Assembly (NCBI GenBank): GCA_964007475.1
Contig: OZ023273.1
Span: forward strand, 29,871,557-29,935,556
DNA length: 64,000 nt
Direction: 5' to 3'
Source of the DNA: Hybos culiciformis
Taxonomy: Eukaryota > Arthropoda > Insecta > Diptera > Hybotidae
Within the stretch, counting starts at the first letter, position 1, and every line of letters starts with the position of its first letter. Of this stretch, positions 1-12,500 are shown one piece after another. A program made the translations under genes and the position numbers. The notes beneath the pieces were generated by a model. It made no database searches, was not told the DNA's origin, and saw only the letters and a program-made list of their open reading frames with translations.

Positions 1-417
1 TTCTTTCCAAAATTTTGTGAATTGTGTATAATTGTGTATATTTTAAATAAGTATATTAAAACTCATAACGAAATCTTCAAAAAAAATGTTGATGGTATCA
101 TTCCTCCAACTTTTAATGTCGATAATTGGATTAGAAACGGCTTCACAATTTCATTAGACAAGATTGTTGACACTGATAATGATAACGCAAAAGATGAACC
201 CATTGACTTGAGAAATAACATGAAAACTCGCAGTGATTTTGAAACAATAATGCTGGATCAATTTTGGTGCTAACAAAGCGAGGCGTACCTAATCACAACG
301 TGCGTTAAAATTTTTTATTCCATTTGTTATAACCTGTATGCACTCTTTTTTAGGGGTACGTAAAGATTCAAATCATTATCAAGGGGTACAAATATTTCAA
401 AAGGTTGGGAACCATTG
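1..417 (+). mobile_element. 3' end of a decayed hAT transposon
   Basis: The stretch 22-273 reads as a short open frame ending in a stop, with a segment (DLRNNMKTRSDFETIMLDQF) that resembles the region just before the C-terminal dimerisation block of hAT transposases of the ZBED5/FAM200 type. About 140 bases further on the sequence ends in GGTTGGGAACCATTG (403-417), the reverse complement of CAATGGTTCCCAACC, a typical hAT terminal inverted repeat. The following eight bases (TTCTAGCT) could be the target duplication, but the other end lies outside the window. The dimerisation block itself is missing, so the copy is truncated and surely inactive. The terminus is seen directly; the transposase assignment is inference. 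Confidence 0.6.
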
Positions 418-2000
418 TTCTAGCTAATAATAACTTAAAGATCGTCTCGACTCGTCTACAAAAGCTATAAAACTTAAAATTGAAAAAAAAGAGAAAATTC
501 ATCAATTATTATGCTTTAAACAGAAAGTTCTTATCAAGAATTAAAAGATTATTTTAATTAAATAATTAAGGTATCTTTTTTAATTTTTTTTGTTATTATA
601 ACATGAATGTAGAAACAAAATAAATTTTAAAAAAAATTTTCCCGAACACTATACCAAAAAAGGCTCTGTAATGTAGTTTATCCAGATTTGCCAAATATGT
701 CATATTCAAACATTAATTTTTTATTGTGAGATAATATTGCAAACATTTTCAATTAAAAGCCGACTATATATAACTACATGCTCTCTAAGAGAAATAATAA
801 TTAAAGATGCACAGATGTACAATCCTAGTCAACTTATAAAAGCGGAACACACAGAGGAGCAATTCGTTGCATTTTGAAAAATTTTTTTGTCAGGTTCACC
901 ATCGATCTTATCTATCCATATCCATGTAGCTTACGTAGGTTGTGCATTTGAAAATGGAAAATCTTTAATAGAAAGAATTTTTTATTCATAAAAATAAATT
1001 GTTAAAGGATAAACATGAAAATTGTGTTGATGAAATAACAATTATTCTTGAAATTTACAGATCATAAATCTTCTCTTAAATTAACATTAAATTCTAAGTT
1101 TTTATGATTTTTAAACATATGTTTTAGGATTTAAAAAAAAATATGAACAGAAAATTATTAAATGATACTTATTACATATTATGTAAATTGTATACATGTA
1201 GAGTACATATAGATATACTTATACATAGTATATGAATACGCACTATGTGTAAGTACAGTACGGTGCATATGTACAAGTACGATCTACATATATTTCAAAA
1301 TATGCTTAGCAAAAGTCCTTAAAATAAGGGAATCATTAAGATAAGTTTATATTATTATTGTATCTAGTACACTACTGCTGGGTCTGTTTATAATTTTCTC
1401 GATTCATTGCTATTAAAGGTCTCGCTACTATAGAGCAAAAACAAAGTAGTTATGGGTATAAAACGTTAGCCAACCATCACATTACCCATTCAGCCATCTA
1501 TTCGGATTATAAAATAGTGAATTCTATTGATCGTGTTGCGTAATTTAATTTCTGTATTATCCGTATCATTTTTTCAAGTTGTTACATAATTTCATTTTAT
1601 AGTATTTTCTTAAAAATGACATTCCAATAATTTTTTCGTATAACAAATCAATGAAAATGCAACTTATTTTGGAAGAATTTATCAAGATTATTAAAAATAT
1701 TTTTAAACAACTCTTAAATAAGCAATTGAAAATTTTTAATTGTAGAATATTATGGTTCAATGATATTTATTTTAAAAAATAAAAAAATAATATATGTATT
1801 ATAAGTATAATATTGATAAAGCCGACTTAAATTTAATTTGATAAGTTGAAAGATTTTTGAAACTTTTTAACACTTTATTATTCTATCAGTTTTCAGTTTA
1901 GGATGTAATTTCAACAATTTTCAGTAGTTGGAAATGTGCAGTAACATCATGTGAAAAATATGTTATTTTTTATATATTTATTAGACAATCATTGCAAACC

Positions 2001-2032
2001 TGTGGTTTGTACCTCGTGTGGTTTGTACCTCG
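2001..2032. repeat. 16-bp perfect tandem pair
   Basis: The unit TGTGGTTTGTACCTCG occurs twice back to back (2001-2016 and 2017-2032). It sits in a slightly GC-richer island within AT-rich DNA. No function is evident. Confidence 0.85.
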
Positions 2033-2949
2033 AAAAGAGTTGTTTCTCCAACGGTGAATTTTAAATGGCGTGTTACCCTGTCAGAAAGCCAGCAGAAGAA
2101 TGGAACAAAAAATATTGTTCACTCTTTGACATTATAATAAACAAAATACGTGTTTAGTTTATCTGTTCTCAGTTAATATTATTAACAAGTGCACAAACGT
2201 TTTTTATATAGAAGATTCTTGCCGAAAAAAAATTGTTTGAAGACAAAACAAGGTTTGCTGCAACAGCTAGTAAATAATAAAAATGGAAGTACATATACAT
2301 ACTACATACAGCAAAAAAAAAAATTTTTATTTTCTATCAAAGAAGTTCTACCAAAAAGCACTACATTTTTAATACATAGTTTTTAGATTGTGATGCTGGG
2401 TTTCATTTAAGAAATTTTGTTGCACACTGTTAAATTTTTCGTTAATTTTCTTCGCATAATGTTTACACTTTCACTTATTAAACTATATTTTTAATAGCGT
2501 CAAATTTGCATAAACTATAAAATTTTCAATGTGTCTACATAAAACTGAAAGTCAATAAGTTTTGATGAATACATTTGTACATAAAAAAAATACGCATATT
2601 GTCTTAGCTTTTTTATTGACAAAACACACGATAATAAAAAGTATGTACACAGCTATTTTTATTATATGTATATGAATTAGATATAAAATTCTAGGTAGAC
2701 AGAGATACTAAAATATACTACTAAAATATACTTTTTTCTTGGAGGTATTCAATCATCATTAATAGATTTTTAATTCTTTTCTTTTTATTAATATAATCGG
2801 TTTAAATATACATAAAACATATCATAAGGAAGAAAATAAAATATGAGAATACATTTATAAGAAACATAAAGTCAGAGGCACCTAATTTTTTTTACATAAT
2901 TATAATAAAAAGAAGTGGATAAATTGAAAAATTAACAAAAAATTCCAGC

Positions 2950-3015
2950 CAGAGGTAGGAATCGAACGAACGATAGAATAAGGGCAATTACCACACTACC
3001 CCATGACGGTCGAAA
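2950..3015 (-). repeat. tRNA-derived SINE relic
   Basis: Read on the minus strand this carries an A-box-like block (TAGTGTGGTAATTG, about 2985-2998) followed by a B-box-like block (GTTCGATTCC, 2958-2967) at roughly tRNA spacing, preceded by GACCGTCATGGGG. That is the usual head of an insect SINE built on a tRNA promoter. The anticodon arm does not pair convincingly and there is no intact acceptor stem, so it is not a working tRNA gene. Confidence 0.55.
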
Positions 3016-6000
3016 AAAGGGCAATGCACAAAAATAATTAAACTTCTTGGGGACGAATTAAAACTTTGAATTAATCATAGATCGTTCCACTTCCACAAGA
3101 GGAAAATAAAGAAACAATATTTTGAAAACTTTTTCGTAAAAATGTATTTCATATTCTTGTTTATTTATTATTTCGTTTTTAATAACATTTTTATTGATTT
3201 ATTTTTTGTAACATTTTTTCGTAGTAGAGAACTATATTTATGCTATAGGGCCACAAAATATTCAAAAAATAAATAATTAAAATCAGAATAAAATCATTGC
3301 TGAATAGGTAGTTATAAAAAAAAAATCTTGACCTTTTTTTGCAAAAGATAACGCGAACATTAAAATTAGGCCCTAGAAAATGTTTATTACAAGCAAACAA
3401 AAATAAAATATTTCTTTAAAAATAAAAACCAAAATAACATAAAAAAAAATAACCCAAACACTTCCTTCAAAAAAAAATAAAAATTCAAGATAAGATTTTA
3501 AATTTCAAAGAATGTCATAAAAAGATTTATCATTTTATTTTTTTCTAAAATTAAAATTAAAATTTTTTGTGGCATATCGGTATGATAATTCCAAAAATAA
3601 AACTGAAAAAAAAAAAAGAAAATTAAAATGCATATTTCCTGACTAGTTTTTTTTTTTTTTCAAATTACCAGAAAAAGATAAATTTTGAATTTGTGGCATG
3701 GGCATAAACTATAATTATTATTCTACGGAAAATTTTGACCTAATAGATATAAAAATATAATTTATCAAAGTTAGGAGTTTCCGTAAAAGCAAGATGCTTA
3801 TATTTGAGCAATTTTTTACTTGTCTCGAATTTTTTTTTCGACTCTTCATTTCTTATTTTTAGGTAGAATTTTCACGAAATTTAAATAAATTATAAGAATT
3901 CAATGTTAAATCAAAAAAGTGACAAAATTGGTGTAGGTATATTTAAGCCAAAACTTAGAAAAATTGTTTTAGGACTTTAGCGAGGTTTTGTTAGTTCTCA
4001 TTTCTTAAACTTATTCTTATTAGTAGATACTAATGTAACCTTAAAACATTATTTATTTATCACTTAGCTTAAGTACAAGCTTATAAAATTCGTGTGACTT
4101 CCAAAGAAAATCAAATGAAGTAAATGGGAAAACCTGTTCCTGTTGTAACATTTTATCATTGAGGAGAAATAACTATTTTGGAGGAACAAACTACTACGTT
4201 ATATACCTAATAAGCATGAAGATCGCTAAATTCTGGGGCGTACATTTAAATCAAGCTTTGAAAGTAAAAAAGAACTAGAAACGGTCGAACTACAATCACT
4301 CTTTCAATAAAACAGAAGAACAAATACGCTCTTCTTGCTTCTAAAGTAGGCGATAGTCGTAAGCGGTAGGATGTAAACACAAAGCCAATTAAGCCCACGT
4401 AAAGCATAACGTAACAAGATTTTTTGAAAAATATGGTAGATCGTATTTTTATTTTTGATGCAAAACGCACTAAAAATTTTAATGTTTTTCCCAGTTTCTT
4501 TCGAGTTTCAAAATTAAAATTAACACGTTTTTGGCTATTAAGGTGAAGTGAAAGAATCTAAAATCGGAAATATTGATAAATTATTAATTTATTTGCGTTT
4601 ATACAATTATACTATGAACCTAAGGTTTTTTTTTATATGAATGCACATTAATACAATTGTGTAAATATTTTTACGTACCTCTAAACAGATCTATTCAACT
4701 TTATTTATGTTTATGTTTTTACCATTCTTGCCCTAGAAATATGTGCCTAAAATTCTTTATTAATTTTTCCATTTATCATTTATATATGCTCAAAAGTTTC
4801 TGAGTTGACAAAAATTTAATTTATTTTTTGCTTCATATCCTGAATTGTAATTAATTTTATTTTTATTCATATTCTAGATGTAAATAAGTAAAATCCTTAT
4901 TTAATAATGGATGATAATAAATAATAACTTTATTGGTGGTAAATTTTATTTTCAATAAATTTTGATTCAATAAATAATTTTTGTACATTTTTATTGATTT
5001 TTATCTATACATGTATTTTATAGAAATGTTTTATGTTTATTTAGTTATTGCATGATCATAAACCAAAAATTCTAAGTGGGTACGGGAAAATTTCAAAGAT
5101 TAAAATAACTATAGGGACGATGTCAATTAGGTGCATTTTTTTATTATTATTTTCAAAATAAATAGATGAACGGTGCAGGGCATTAAGGCTCGAGGTATTA
5201 ACCATGGTTGCGATTTAAGACCCAAAGTTGATTAGGGTGTTATTTGACACCATAGTGAGAACTAAAATCCCTTGGGCGTTAATTCCTTTTGAAAAATATG
5301 TATTCAAATATAAAAAAGAATTAAAGCCCGAACTTGTGAATAATCATGGAATCGAAGTACTAATTCATGTCTAATGAGACAAATAGATAATAAATACAAT
5401 TTCTGTGTTTTTTTATTCACTCTTTTAACAAAAATTCAAGGCAAATTTAGTACGGAATTAGTAAATGTTTAGTAGGAAGACTAGAAAGTATTAATATAAA
5501 TTCACAAGTTTTTATTAATATTTAAAATATTAAAATTTTGTTCATGAATCTGTAATCGACGAATTGAGACTCACAGGGTGATGAACAAAACCCAATGGGG
5601 TAGCTTGTGAAATTTCCTTTCTAAATAAAAAAAATGTTATGTTGGAATCTTGCAATGTCATCGAACTATATGCTCAGAATATTTTTTAAAATTTTCCAAC
5701 AAATATATAGAAACGAACACACGTATTTTAAGTCCCTTTTGCAAACAAATTGTAACGAATTCGGTCGAAGATTTTGTGTAGCCGTAATAATCTTCAAAAT
5801 TTTTATATAATTCTATATAATAAGAATTATTAATTTCCACAAATTTTTAAAAATAATATAAAAAACAATTTTAATTATTACGAATACGTTGTAAAAAGTA
5901 AATTTATTTAAATTCCTGTACTCTGAATTTCTGTTTCAATAGTTTCACATACTCACAATCAACTAAAAAGATAAAATAATATATTTTTTATACACCATGT

Positions 6001-7357
6001 GAACATTTTACAAAACTCAATTATTAATAATAATTAATTTCTTATCACAAATTCTCCAAATATTTATTTTGATTTTCGTATTTTATAATGGTTGTGAAAA
6101 ACCACTACTTTTGAAAAGTAACACATAATAATTATATTTTTATACACCGAATTTAATTGCAAAATCTACCAAACGGATTTGCGCTGTGTTCATTTGTTGT
6201 TCAAATTCCCAAGAAAAAACTACAATTATCAAAAAAAAAAATGGAAATTTCGAGATAATTTTTTTGAACCTGTACTTAAATGACCAATATACATATATTT
6301 TAAAATTCGACCAGGAGACAGGAATAATAAATTTCAATTAAAAAATAATAATCGCAGCTTAGCAACAGTGATAAATTAAATAAAAAATATATAAAAGTAT
6401 CTCATAAATGGAACATGGTCCCGTTTTATTTTTTTATTTATGATACCTTAATTTTAACACAACAGAACAATCAGAACATATTTGTTTTAGGTTCCTTAAA
6501 TGCCAATATAGAATATACCAATACCATTTAGTCATACACCATATACAAATATAACAAAATTCATCAAGATTTATGTAGCCGTAAAATTTCTTTTATATGG
6601 AATATGAATTCATTTTGAAGATTTCCATACAATATCTAAAATTTTATTTTCTTAACATTTTCAATAGAAGTGAATTTTGTTATCTATTTTGTCGATTCAT
6701 TTTTTAACTTTTAGTCATGCGGCCAATTTATTAAAATAAAAAAATTCCAAGTGAGTCAGTTAGACAAAATTAGTATTTTTATAAGGACAGAAAAAATTAG
6801 TTTGAGTTTTTAATTAAATCAAGACTTCTAAATGGGTTGCTGTTGTAGTAGGTTTCCAAGGGTCAAATTCTATAACTAATGTATTTCAAAAATTTTGCTT
6901 GGAAGACATTTTTACCTAATTATACAAACAAAATTAGATAAAAACTACGGTCGAACTACTACTTTTTTTTAAAGTCTAAGTTACAGAATTTGACCCAACA
7001 ATTATTTTTAACTAATACCAAAGAAAATATAAGGATTAAGAAGTGAAACAATCAAAAAAAATTTTTTTTGACTAAAATTATTTATTTGTATTTTTCACTC
7101 ATATTTTATTTATAAATTCATTATAAAAATTTAAAACAAAGTTTGATGACACGTTTAAATTCCAAAATATATTTCGATGACGCGTTTAAATCCCAATTTT
7201 CATATAAAATTAAAACAAAAAAGAAAAAGTATAATATCCTTGTCTAAAATTATTTTTATTCTGCGTTTCCCTTCTTACTTCTATTTTCTTTGCTAATACT
7301 AACTTGTAATTATTCTAAACTAATACTAACTTGTAACTGTTTCAATATGAATTGCAG

Positions 7358-7551
7358 CGAAAAGTGACTCCAGAGACTTGGTAACATTACCTGCGCATCA
7401 CACAGTGAACGCTTCATCTAGACATCACGACAATGTAGCTCACATAACTGATTTGGATGCGCCAGTAAGAAGCTCATTTATACAAACTAATTTTAGTTCA
7501 ACAGATGTGATTGTAACTAGCAGTAATAAGAAGACGACAATAATAGACTAG
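7358..7551 (+). CDS. Candidate last coding exon, unrecognised gene
   Basis: An open reading frame of 63 codons starts right after ATTGCAG (acceptor AG at 7356-7357) and ends at TAG 7549-7551. Two bases complete a codon from an upstream exon; the translation then begins KSDSRDLVTLPAHHTVNAS and ends SSNKKTTIID. A perfect TACTAAC branch-point word lies at 7324-7330, 27 nt before the acceptor, which is the expected distance. The translation is compositionally normal, with Ser, Thr, His and Asp, unlike the Lys/Phe/Ile-rich chance frames around it. It looks like the soluble tail of a larger protein, but I do not recognise the family. Upstream exons were not found. It could still be a chance frame. 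Confidence 0.45.
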
Positions 7552-7869
7552 CAATAATAAAAGTATGTGAATTTTAAAATATAAATATAAATAGGTAAAT
7601 AGGAACTAGGAAGATTAAACAATTTTTAGAACTAAAATTGATCATCTGCAAAATGATACCATTCAATTCAGTACTACAATATGCTCAGTACGGCAGAGTT
7701 ATAATGTCCAAAACAAACTATTTATTGCACTGACCTTTTTGTGCAATGACTTCGAGATCTAGAAAATTTTTAAATTTGTATCAAATTAAGAATTTCTTTT
7801 TAGTTCTGTAATTCTTCACATTTAAATTTAATTCACCAAACTTTTTTTTTTGATTAATTTGTGTCATAG

Positions 7870-7991
7870 TGAGTGGAGGAACTGATTACGCTTTGGAGCC
7901 AAAGAATAGCGACATTGATTTAAGAACATCTCTTACGCTTAACTATTCAATGATTTTGTACGGAATAAAAATTTGGGTGCGTCAGAACTAG
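7870..7991 (+). CDS. Candidate alternative last exon, same gene
   Basis: After a T-rich tract and GTGTCATAG (acceptor AG at 7868-7869) there is a 39-codon open frame to TAG at 7989-7991, beginning SGGTDYALEPKNSDIDLRTS after two codon-completing bases. Its entry phase equals that of the exon 312 bases upstream (7358-7551), so either could be joined to the same donor to give proteins with different C-termini. The first 21 residues look protein-like and the last 18 less so, so the true end may be an internal donor. Family unknown; the exon is inferred from frame and acceptor only. Confidence 0.3.
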
Positions 7992-9528
7992 AGATTTGAT
8001 AAGTTATTTTTTATTTATCATTTTCCGTTCAAATCGATTAATATAAATCAAATGTCTGATAAGAAAGAATTAGCCTTTGATAAAAATTAAAAAAGCGAGA
8101 AGTGCCTCATAAAATGAAATATCTTTAGAAATATCGTTTCCCCTTTTTCAGCATTTTGAATTTAAAACACTTTACGGCTAATTTTTTTTGTTTTAAATTT
8201 TTTTAAAATCGTTTTTAATCCACATACAAATTTTGAATGAGTTTGCTTTCAGTCTTCGATTTGAAGCCTTGTACACAATCAATGTCTTGATATTATTTTT
8301 TTGTTCCTTTAATTAACATCTACTTATTTATTAATTTCCTCACACACAGTCCGAATCTTAGACCCAATCGGGGGATAATCAAAAAAAAATATATTATATA
8401 TAAATTTTTATATAAAAATTATTTAGACTCCTGGCAGAGGTTGAGAGCTTATATCTCCAAATCTCGGAATTGTAAAGATTAGGCACAAGCTTACCTAAAA
8501 ACAATAGCCAATAACAAAAATTATAAGCAAAATTTAAAATTAAATAATCTTATGTTATAAATAACAAAATGATGTAACTTCAGAAAATAAATGTATCTTT
8601 TATCCAAATACATACTTATAATTATAAAGATTATTCCGAAAAAAAACAAATTCACAGAATTATATTACGATCTCCATTTAAAATTCCCTGAAATAATATA
8701 ATCACAAACTAACTATTAAAAGAATTTTCTAACAAAAAAAAATTGGTTTTTAATTGTTAAGAAAAATAATGTTTTTATTAATTTTAAATCTTTTTTCTTA
8801 AAATAATTTTCAGTTAAAATAACTATGTTATTTTTATTCTCTTTACAGATATTCATTTTCAAAAAAAGCATACAATAATAATAGTTTTATTTAAAAAAAA
8901 ATATGTAATTATTAAAAACGTTGTTTTTCTTTTTAAAATAATACTTTTTTTTTGTAATAGATATAATAAGTATTTTGTTAGTTATAGAAATTTATTTAAA
9001 AAAAAAGTCAAAAATACGAAAAAAAAAATGTATTTACTCTAAAGAAATCTTATACATATTTTATTGAAGTAAATAATGAAATACAAAATTAATATAATGT
9101 ATTTAATTTAAAAAAATAAAGAGAACATATTTTTTTTATAATCTTAACTACTATTTCTTTTTTCTTACAATGAAATCAAATTTGAAACTAGTTGAAAATT
9201 AAATTGTCATTGAAATAAAAATTTTCTTAAAAAAATTAAAATATTTCTATTTGTATTATTTTATCAATAAAAAAGAAAATTTTTTACGGTCACCAAACAT
9301 AATCAAATGATGAGCGACCAAAACAACAACCTTAATCATGTTAATAATTATTATGTCATAAAAAGAAGGTATGAAGCTAGCTCTCTTTTTGGACAAAATG
9401 ATGAAGTTGATATTATAAAATAAAATCAGAAAAATGCATAATATTATATTCTGAAATATACATTTTCCCCAGACTCATCATCCTAATTTGATTCATAATT
9501 ATGATTCCTTAACTTTTAAGTTGTTAAT
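7992..9528. other. AT-rich spacer between (+) tail exons and (-) helicase
   Basis: About 1.5 kb of A/T runs and short repeats; I see no exon. Because the flanking genes converge here, it should contain both 3' untranslated regions. Confidence 0.5.
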
Positions 9529-12500
9529 TTAATTATTACAATTACAGTCACCAAAATGGTCAAAAGCATTGCGATGGCACATATACCCACATTTGTGTCC
9601 ACATTGTAACTCAAAATCACATCTTTCTTGACAACCACCGAATTTTACTTGTTCAAAATCTGACAATTTGGTTATCTACAATATTTTCAATTTTTATTTG
9701 CGTTACAAAGGATTGCGAAAAATAAGTAAAAGAAGAAGCAGATAAAGATAGGATTACTTACATTGATAATGACACCATGTCTTTCACACTCTAACGGCAA
9801 TGTTTCACTGACCAATTTATTTTCTTGCAAGTACAAATAAATTTGTTGCCATGTATCATTACAGTTTGCCAAAAATTCTATATTTCCTGAAACATAAAGC
9901 CCTTCTCTAGCCCTCGATAAAGCAACACAAATTCGATTTTTCAACGCCAAATATCCAATTCTATTTTCATCATTATTACGAACTAATGATAAAAGTATTA
10001 TTTTACTTTCTTCACCTTGATAGTTGTCGACTACCGTTACTTTTACTTTTTGCAATGACGGGTATTGTTTTCGTTCCTAAAAAATAAATTTTCTATAATA
10101 TTTTTTCAATATAAATTTAATTTTCATTTGAATCAAAATGTGTAAATAAAATTTTTAAGTGTACAATTGAATTTAATAAGCAAAATTAAATTACGTTTAA
10201 TAATTGAATCATTTGTCCGTTGTAAGTCGTTAACAAAACTATGTCTTCTGGTTTATAATTTTGCATCAACAAATAATTGGCTAACGCACATAAATATTGA
10301 GCTTCATAAACATTTCTTTTTGTTGATTCATCAGCATACTAAAAAAAAAACATTTAATGAAAAATCTTGAATTTGAAATATCAAATAAGGAATAGTTTAC
10401 ATCAACCAGATATTTGAACTATAAAGAAAAATATTATTTTTGTATTCAATACCCTTTAATAAAAATTTAAGGGTTTATGTATATCACTTGCATTATTTTC
10501 TTAAATTATTTGTATTACTTAAATTGTAATCTCTTAAATATTATATAATTCTTATTTCAATCTTCGAAAACATCGCGTCTAAATCTTAATTCTAATGAAA
10601 TTATTTAGTTATTATCTCTTACCTTGCTTTCTTTGGAATTATGAGTTACGAAATATAAATTCTTTGAAACACCATTAATTTTACCGTATTTAGTAACAGT
10701 TTCGTGATCATTCAGATTTTTATAAATTATTGGCCGTATAAGGTTAGCTATTAAAGGATGCATTCTGTGTTGAGTATCCAAACAAACACAATTAATTTTG
10801 TTATTAATCATTCGCTCGAACAGAGAAATATCCATATGATATTTTGAACTTAACTTATACACACTAGTTGTTGGTCGCAATTGTTGATGATCTCCAATTA
10901 AAATTAAATGCTGTGTATTTTTAGTTATGGATGCAATAATATGGGATTCTAATACCTCAGCAGCTTCTTCAATTACCACTAAAAATTATACTAATATTAA
11001 TCAAAATAATGTAACAAAAAAAAACAAAAAAAATCTTACCAATTGGAGTGTTTAACATTTGTAATAAAAAGTTACATCTAGCTGCATATGTTGTTGTCAT
11101 TCCAATAATTCTTTTGCCACTTATTAAATTATATTCCGTAATTTGCTTTAATTCATCCAATTTTTTTGAAATTTTCCTTAGCTCTTGCTGAACTTGATGA
11201 ATTTTTTTTTGAATATCTTCATTCGATGAATTATCTTTTGCATCGTAATCTTTTTGAAGTTGCTCAAGTTGTTGAATTTTTTTTATATAATCATTTTTAA
11301 CATTATAAAAACATGACTTCATTCTTCGGTCTGTATTTACGGTTTCATTCATTTGTTTTATATTGAACTTATCTAATAGTTCGTTTTTAGATTGGTTTCC
11401 CATTCGAACAATCGAATCTGTGACATGAAGGATTCCAGAAAGGAACTGATCAAGAGCATGATTTGTATAACAAATCACTAACACTTGACTCTCAACATTC
11501 ATAAGTAGCGTTGTAAGAATTTTAAGACCAATATAAGTTTTACCGGTACCAGGTGGTCCTTGTATCAATGAAAATTTATTACTTAATGCGTGCTTGTAGG
11601 CCTTCAATTGAGAATCATTTAACTTCATAGATTTTGAAGGTGGATAACTGTCATGATCAATTGGATTGAAACTAAATTTACGATATTCATAATATGATTT
11701 TCGAGCATTATTCAAATAATCAGGTAAATGCGATGTGTTCTGTTAAAAAAAAAGTATAATTTTCATTACAAGCTATTATTAAATTGTTAATACAATTTGA
11801 TCAAATACTTTTGTTGAGTCAGACGTTTCATTTCCTCTAGGAATGATTTTTACCCAAATCTAACTGAACAAAATTACTTGATCATCTATTGAAGAAAAAT
11901 ACAAAAATTCACAAATTTTAAGTGAAAATTGATTGATGATCAAATAATAGTTCAAAAAATAATGCTTAAAATTGGTTCAACGAACTTACATCTACGTTTA
12001 CTATATAATTGGCCATAGGGAAATTAGTTTCATCTAAATTTTGTAAAACTCTATAGACTTGATGGTACGGTTCAAAATAAACTTCACTCTCAAACATAAG
12101 AAAATCATTGTCAAAAAATTTTGCAATATTATACATTTGAATAATCTCAACTTGAATCTGGAAACAAAATATTTTTTTTTTTTTACATCAAATCAAATAT
12201 ATTATAATCAATTTATTGATAACAATTCTTTTAAAATAAACTTACAAAGCCTTTTTGTATCATTTCAATATCACGATTAGAAACCACAGCCAAAATAAGA
12301 TTTTCAAAATTTTTATCTTTTGAAAAACATAATAACGAACCAAACATTAACTTTTTTGGATTTACCCAATTTGAAGTGGGTTCTGGACTTGAAGATGTTA
12401 AATTATTTGTATTTGAATTAATTGTCGTTTGAGGTTCTCTTGTGTCAGCTTTCAAATCAACTGTAATCATTTCACCTTTTCTGGAGTTAGAGTTATTAAA

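Larger units (their letters stand above)
426..7357. other. Gene-poor AT-rich stretch upstream of candidate exons
   Basis: Mostly AT-rich sequence with long A and T runs. Inside it I see a 16-bp perfect tandem pair at 2001-2032, a tRNA-derived SINE relic near 2950-3015, and nothing else supportable as a gene. The many short open frames (for example 3191-3400, 4246-4470, 6140-6337) have low-complexity translations and no splice context. It may be intron of the gene whose last exons lie at 7358-7991. Confidence 0.5.

Noticed and set aside
2065..2157. 30-codon frame MACYPVRKPAEEWNKKYCSL...
   Set aside because: Protein-like at first glance but next to a tandem repeat, with no splice partner; too short to support.
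4246..4470. 74-codon minus-strand frame with LSPTLEARRAY
   Set aside because: Hydrophobic low-complexity flanks, no splice or family support; may be repeat DNA.
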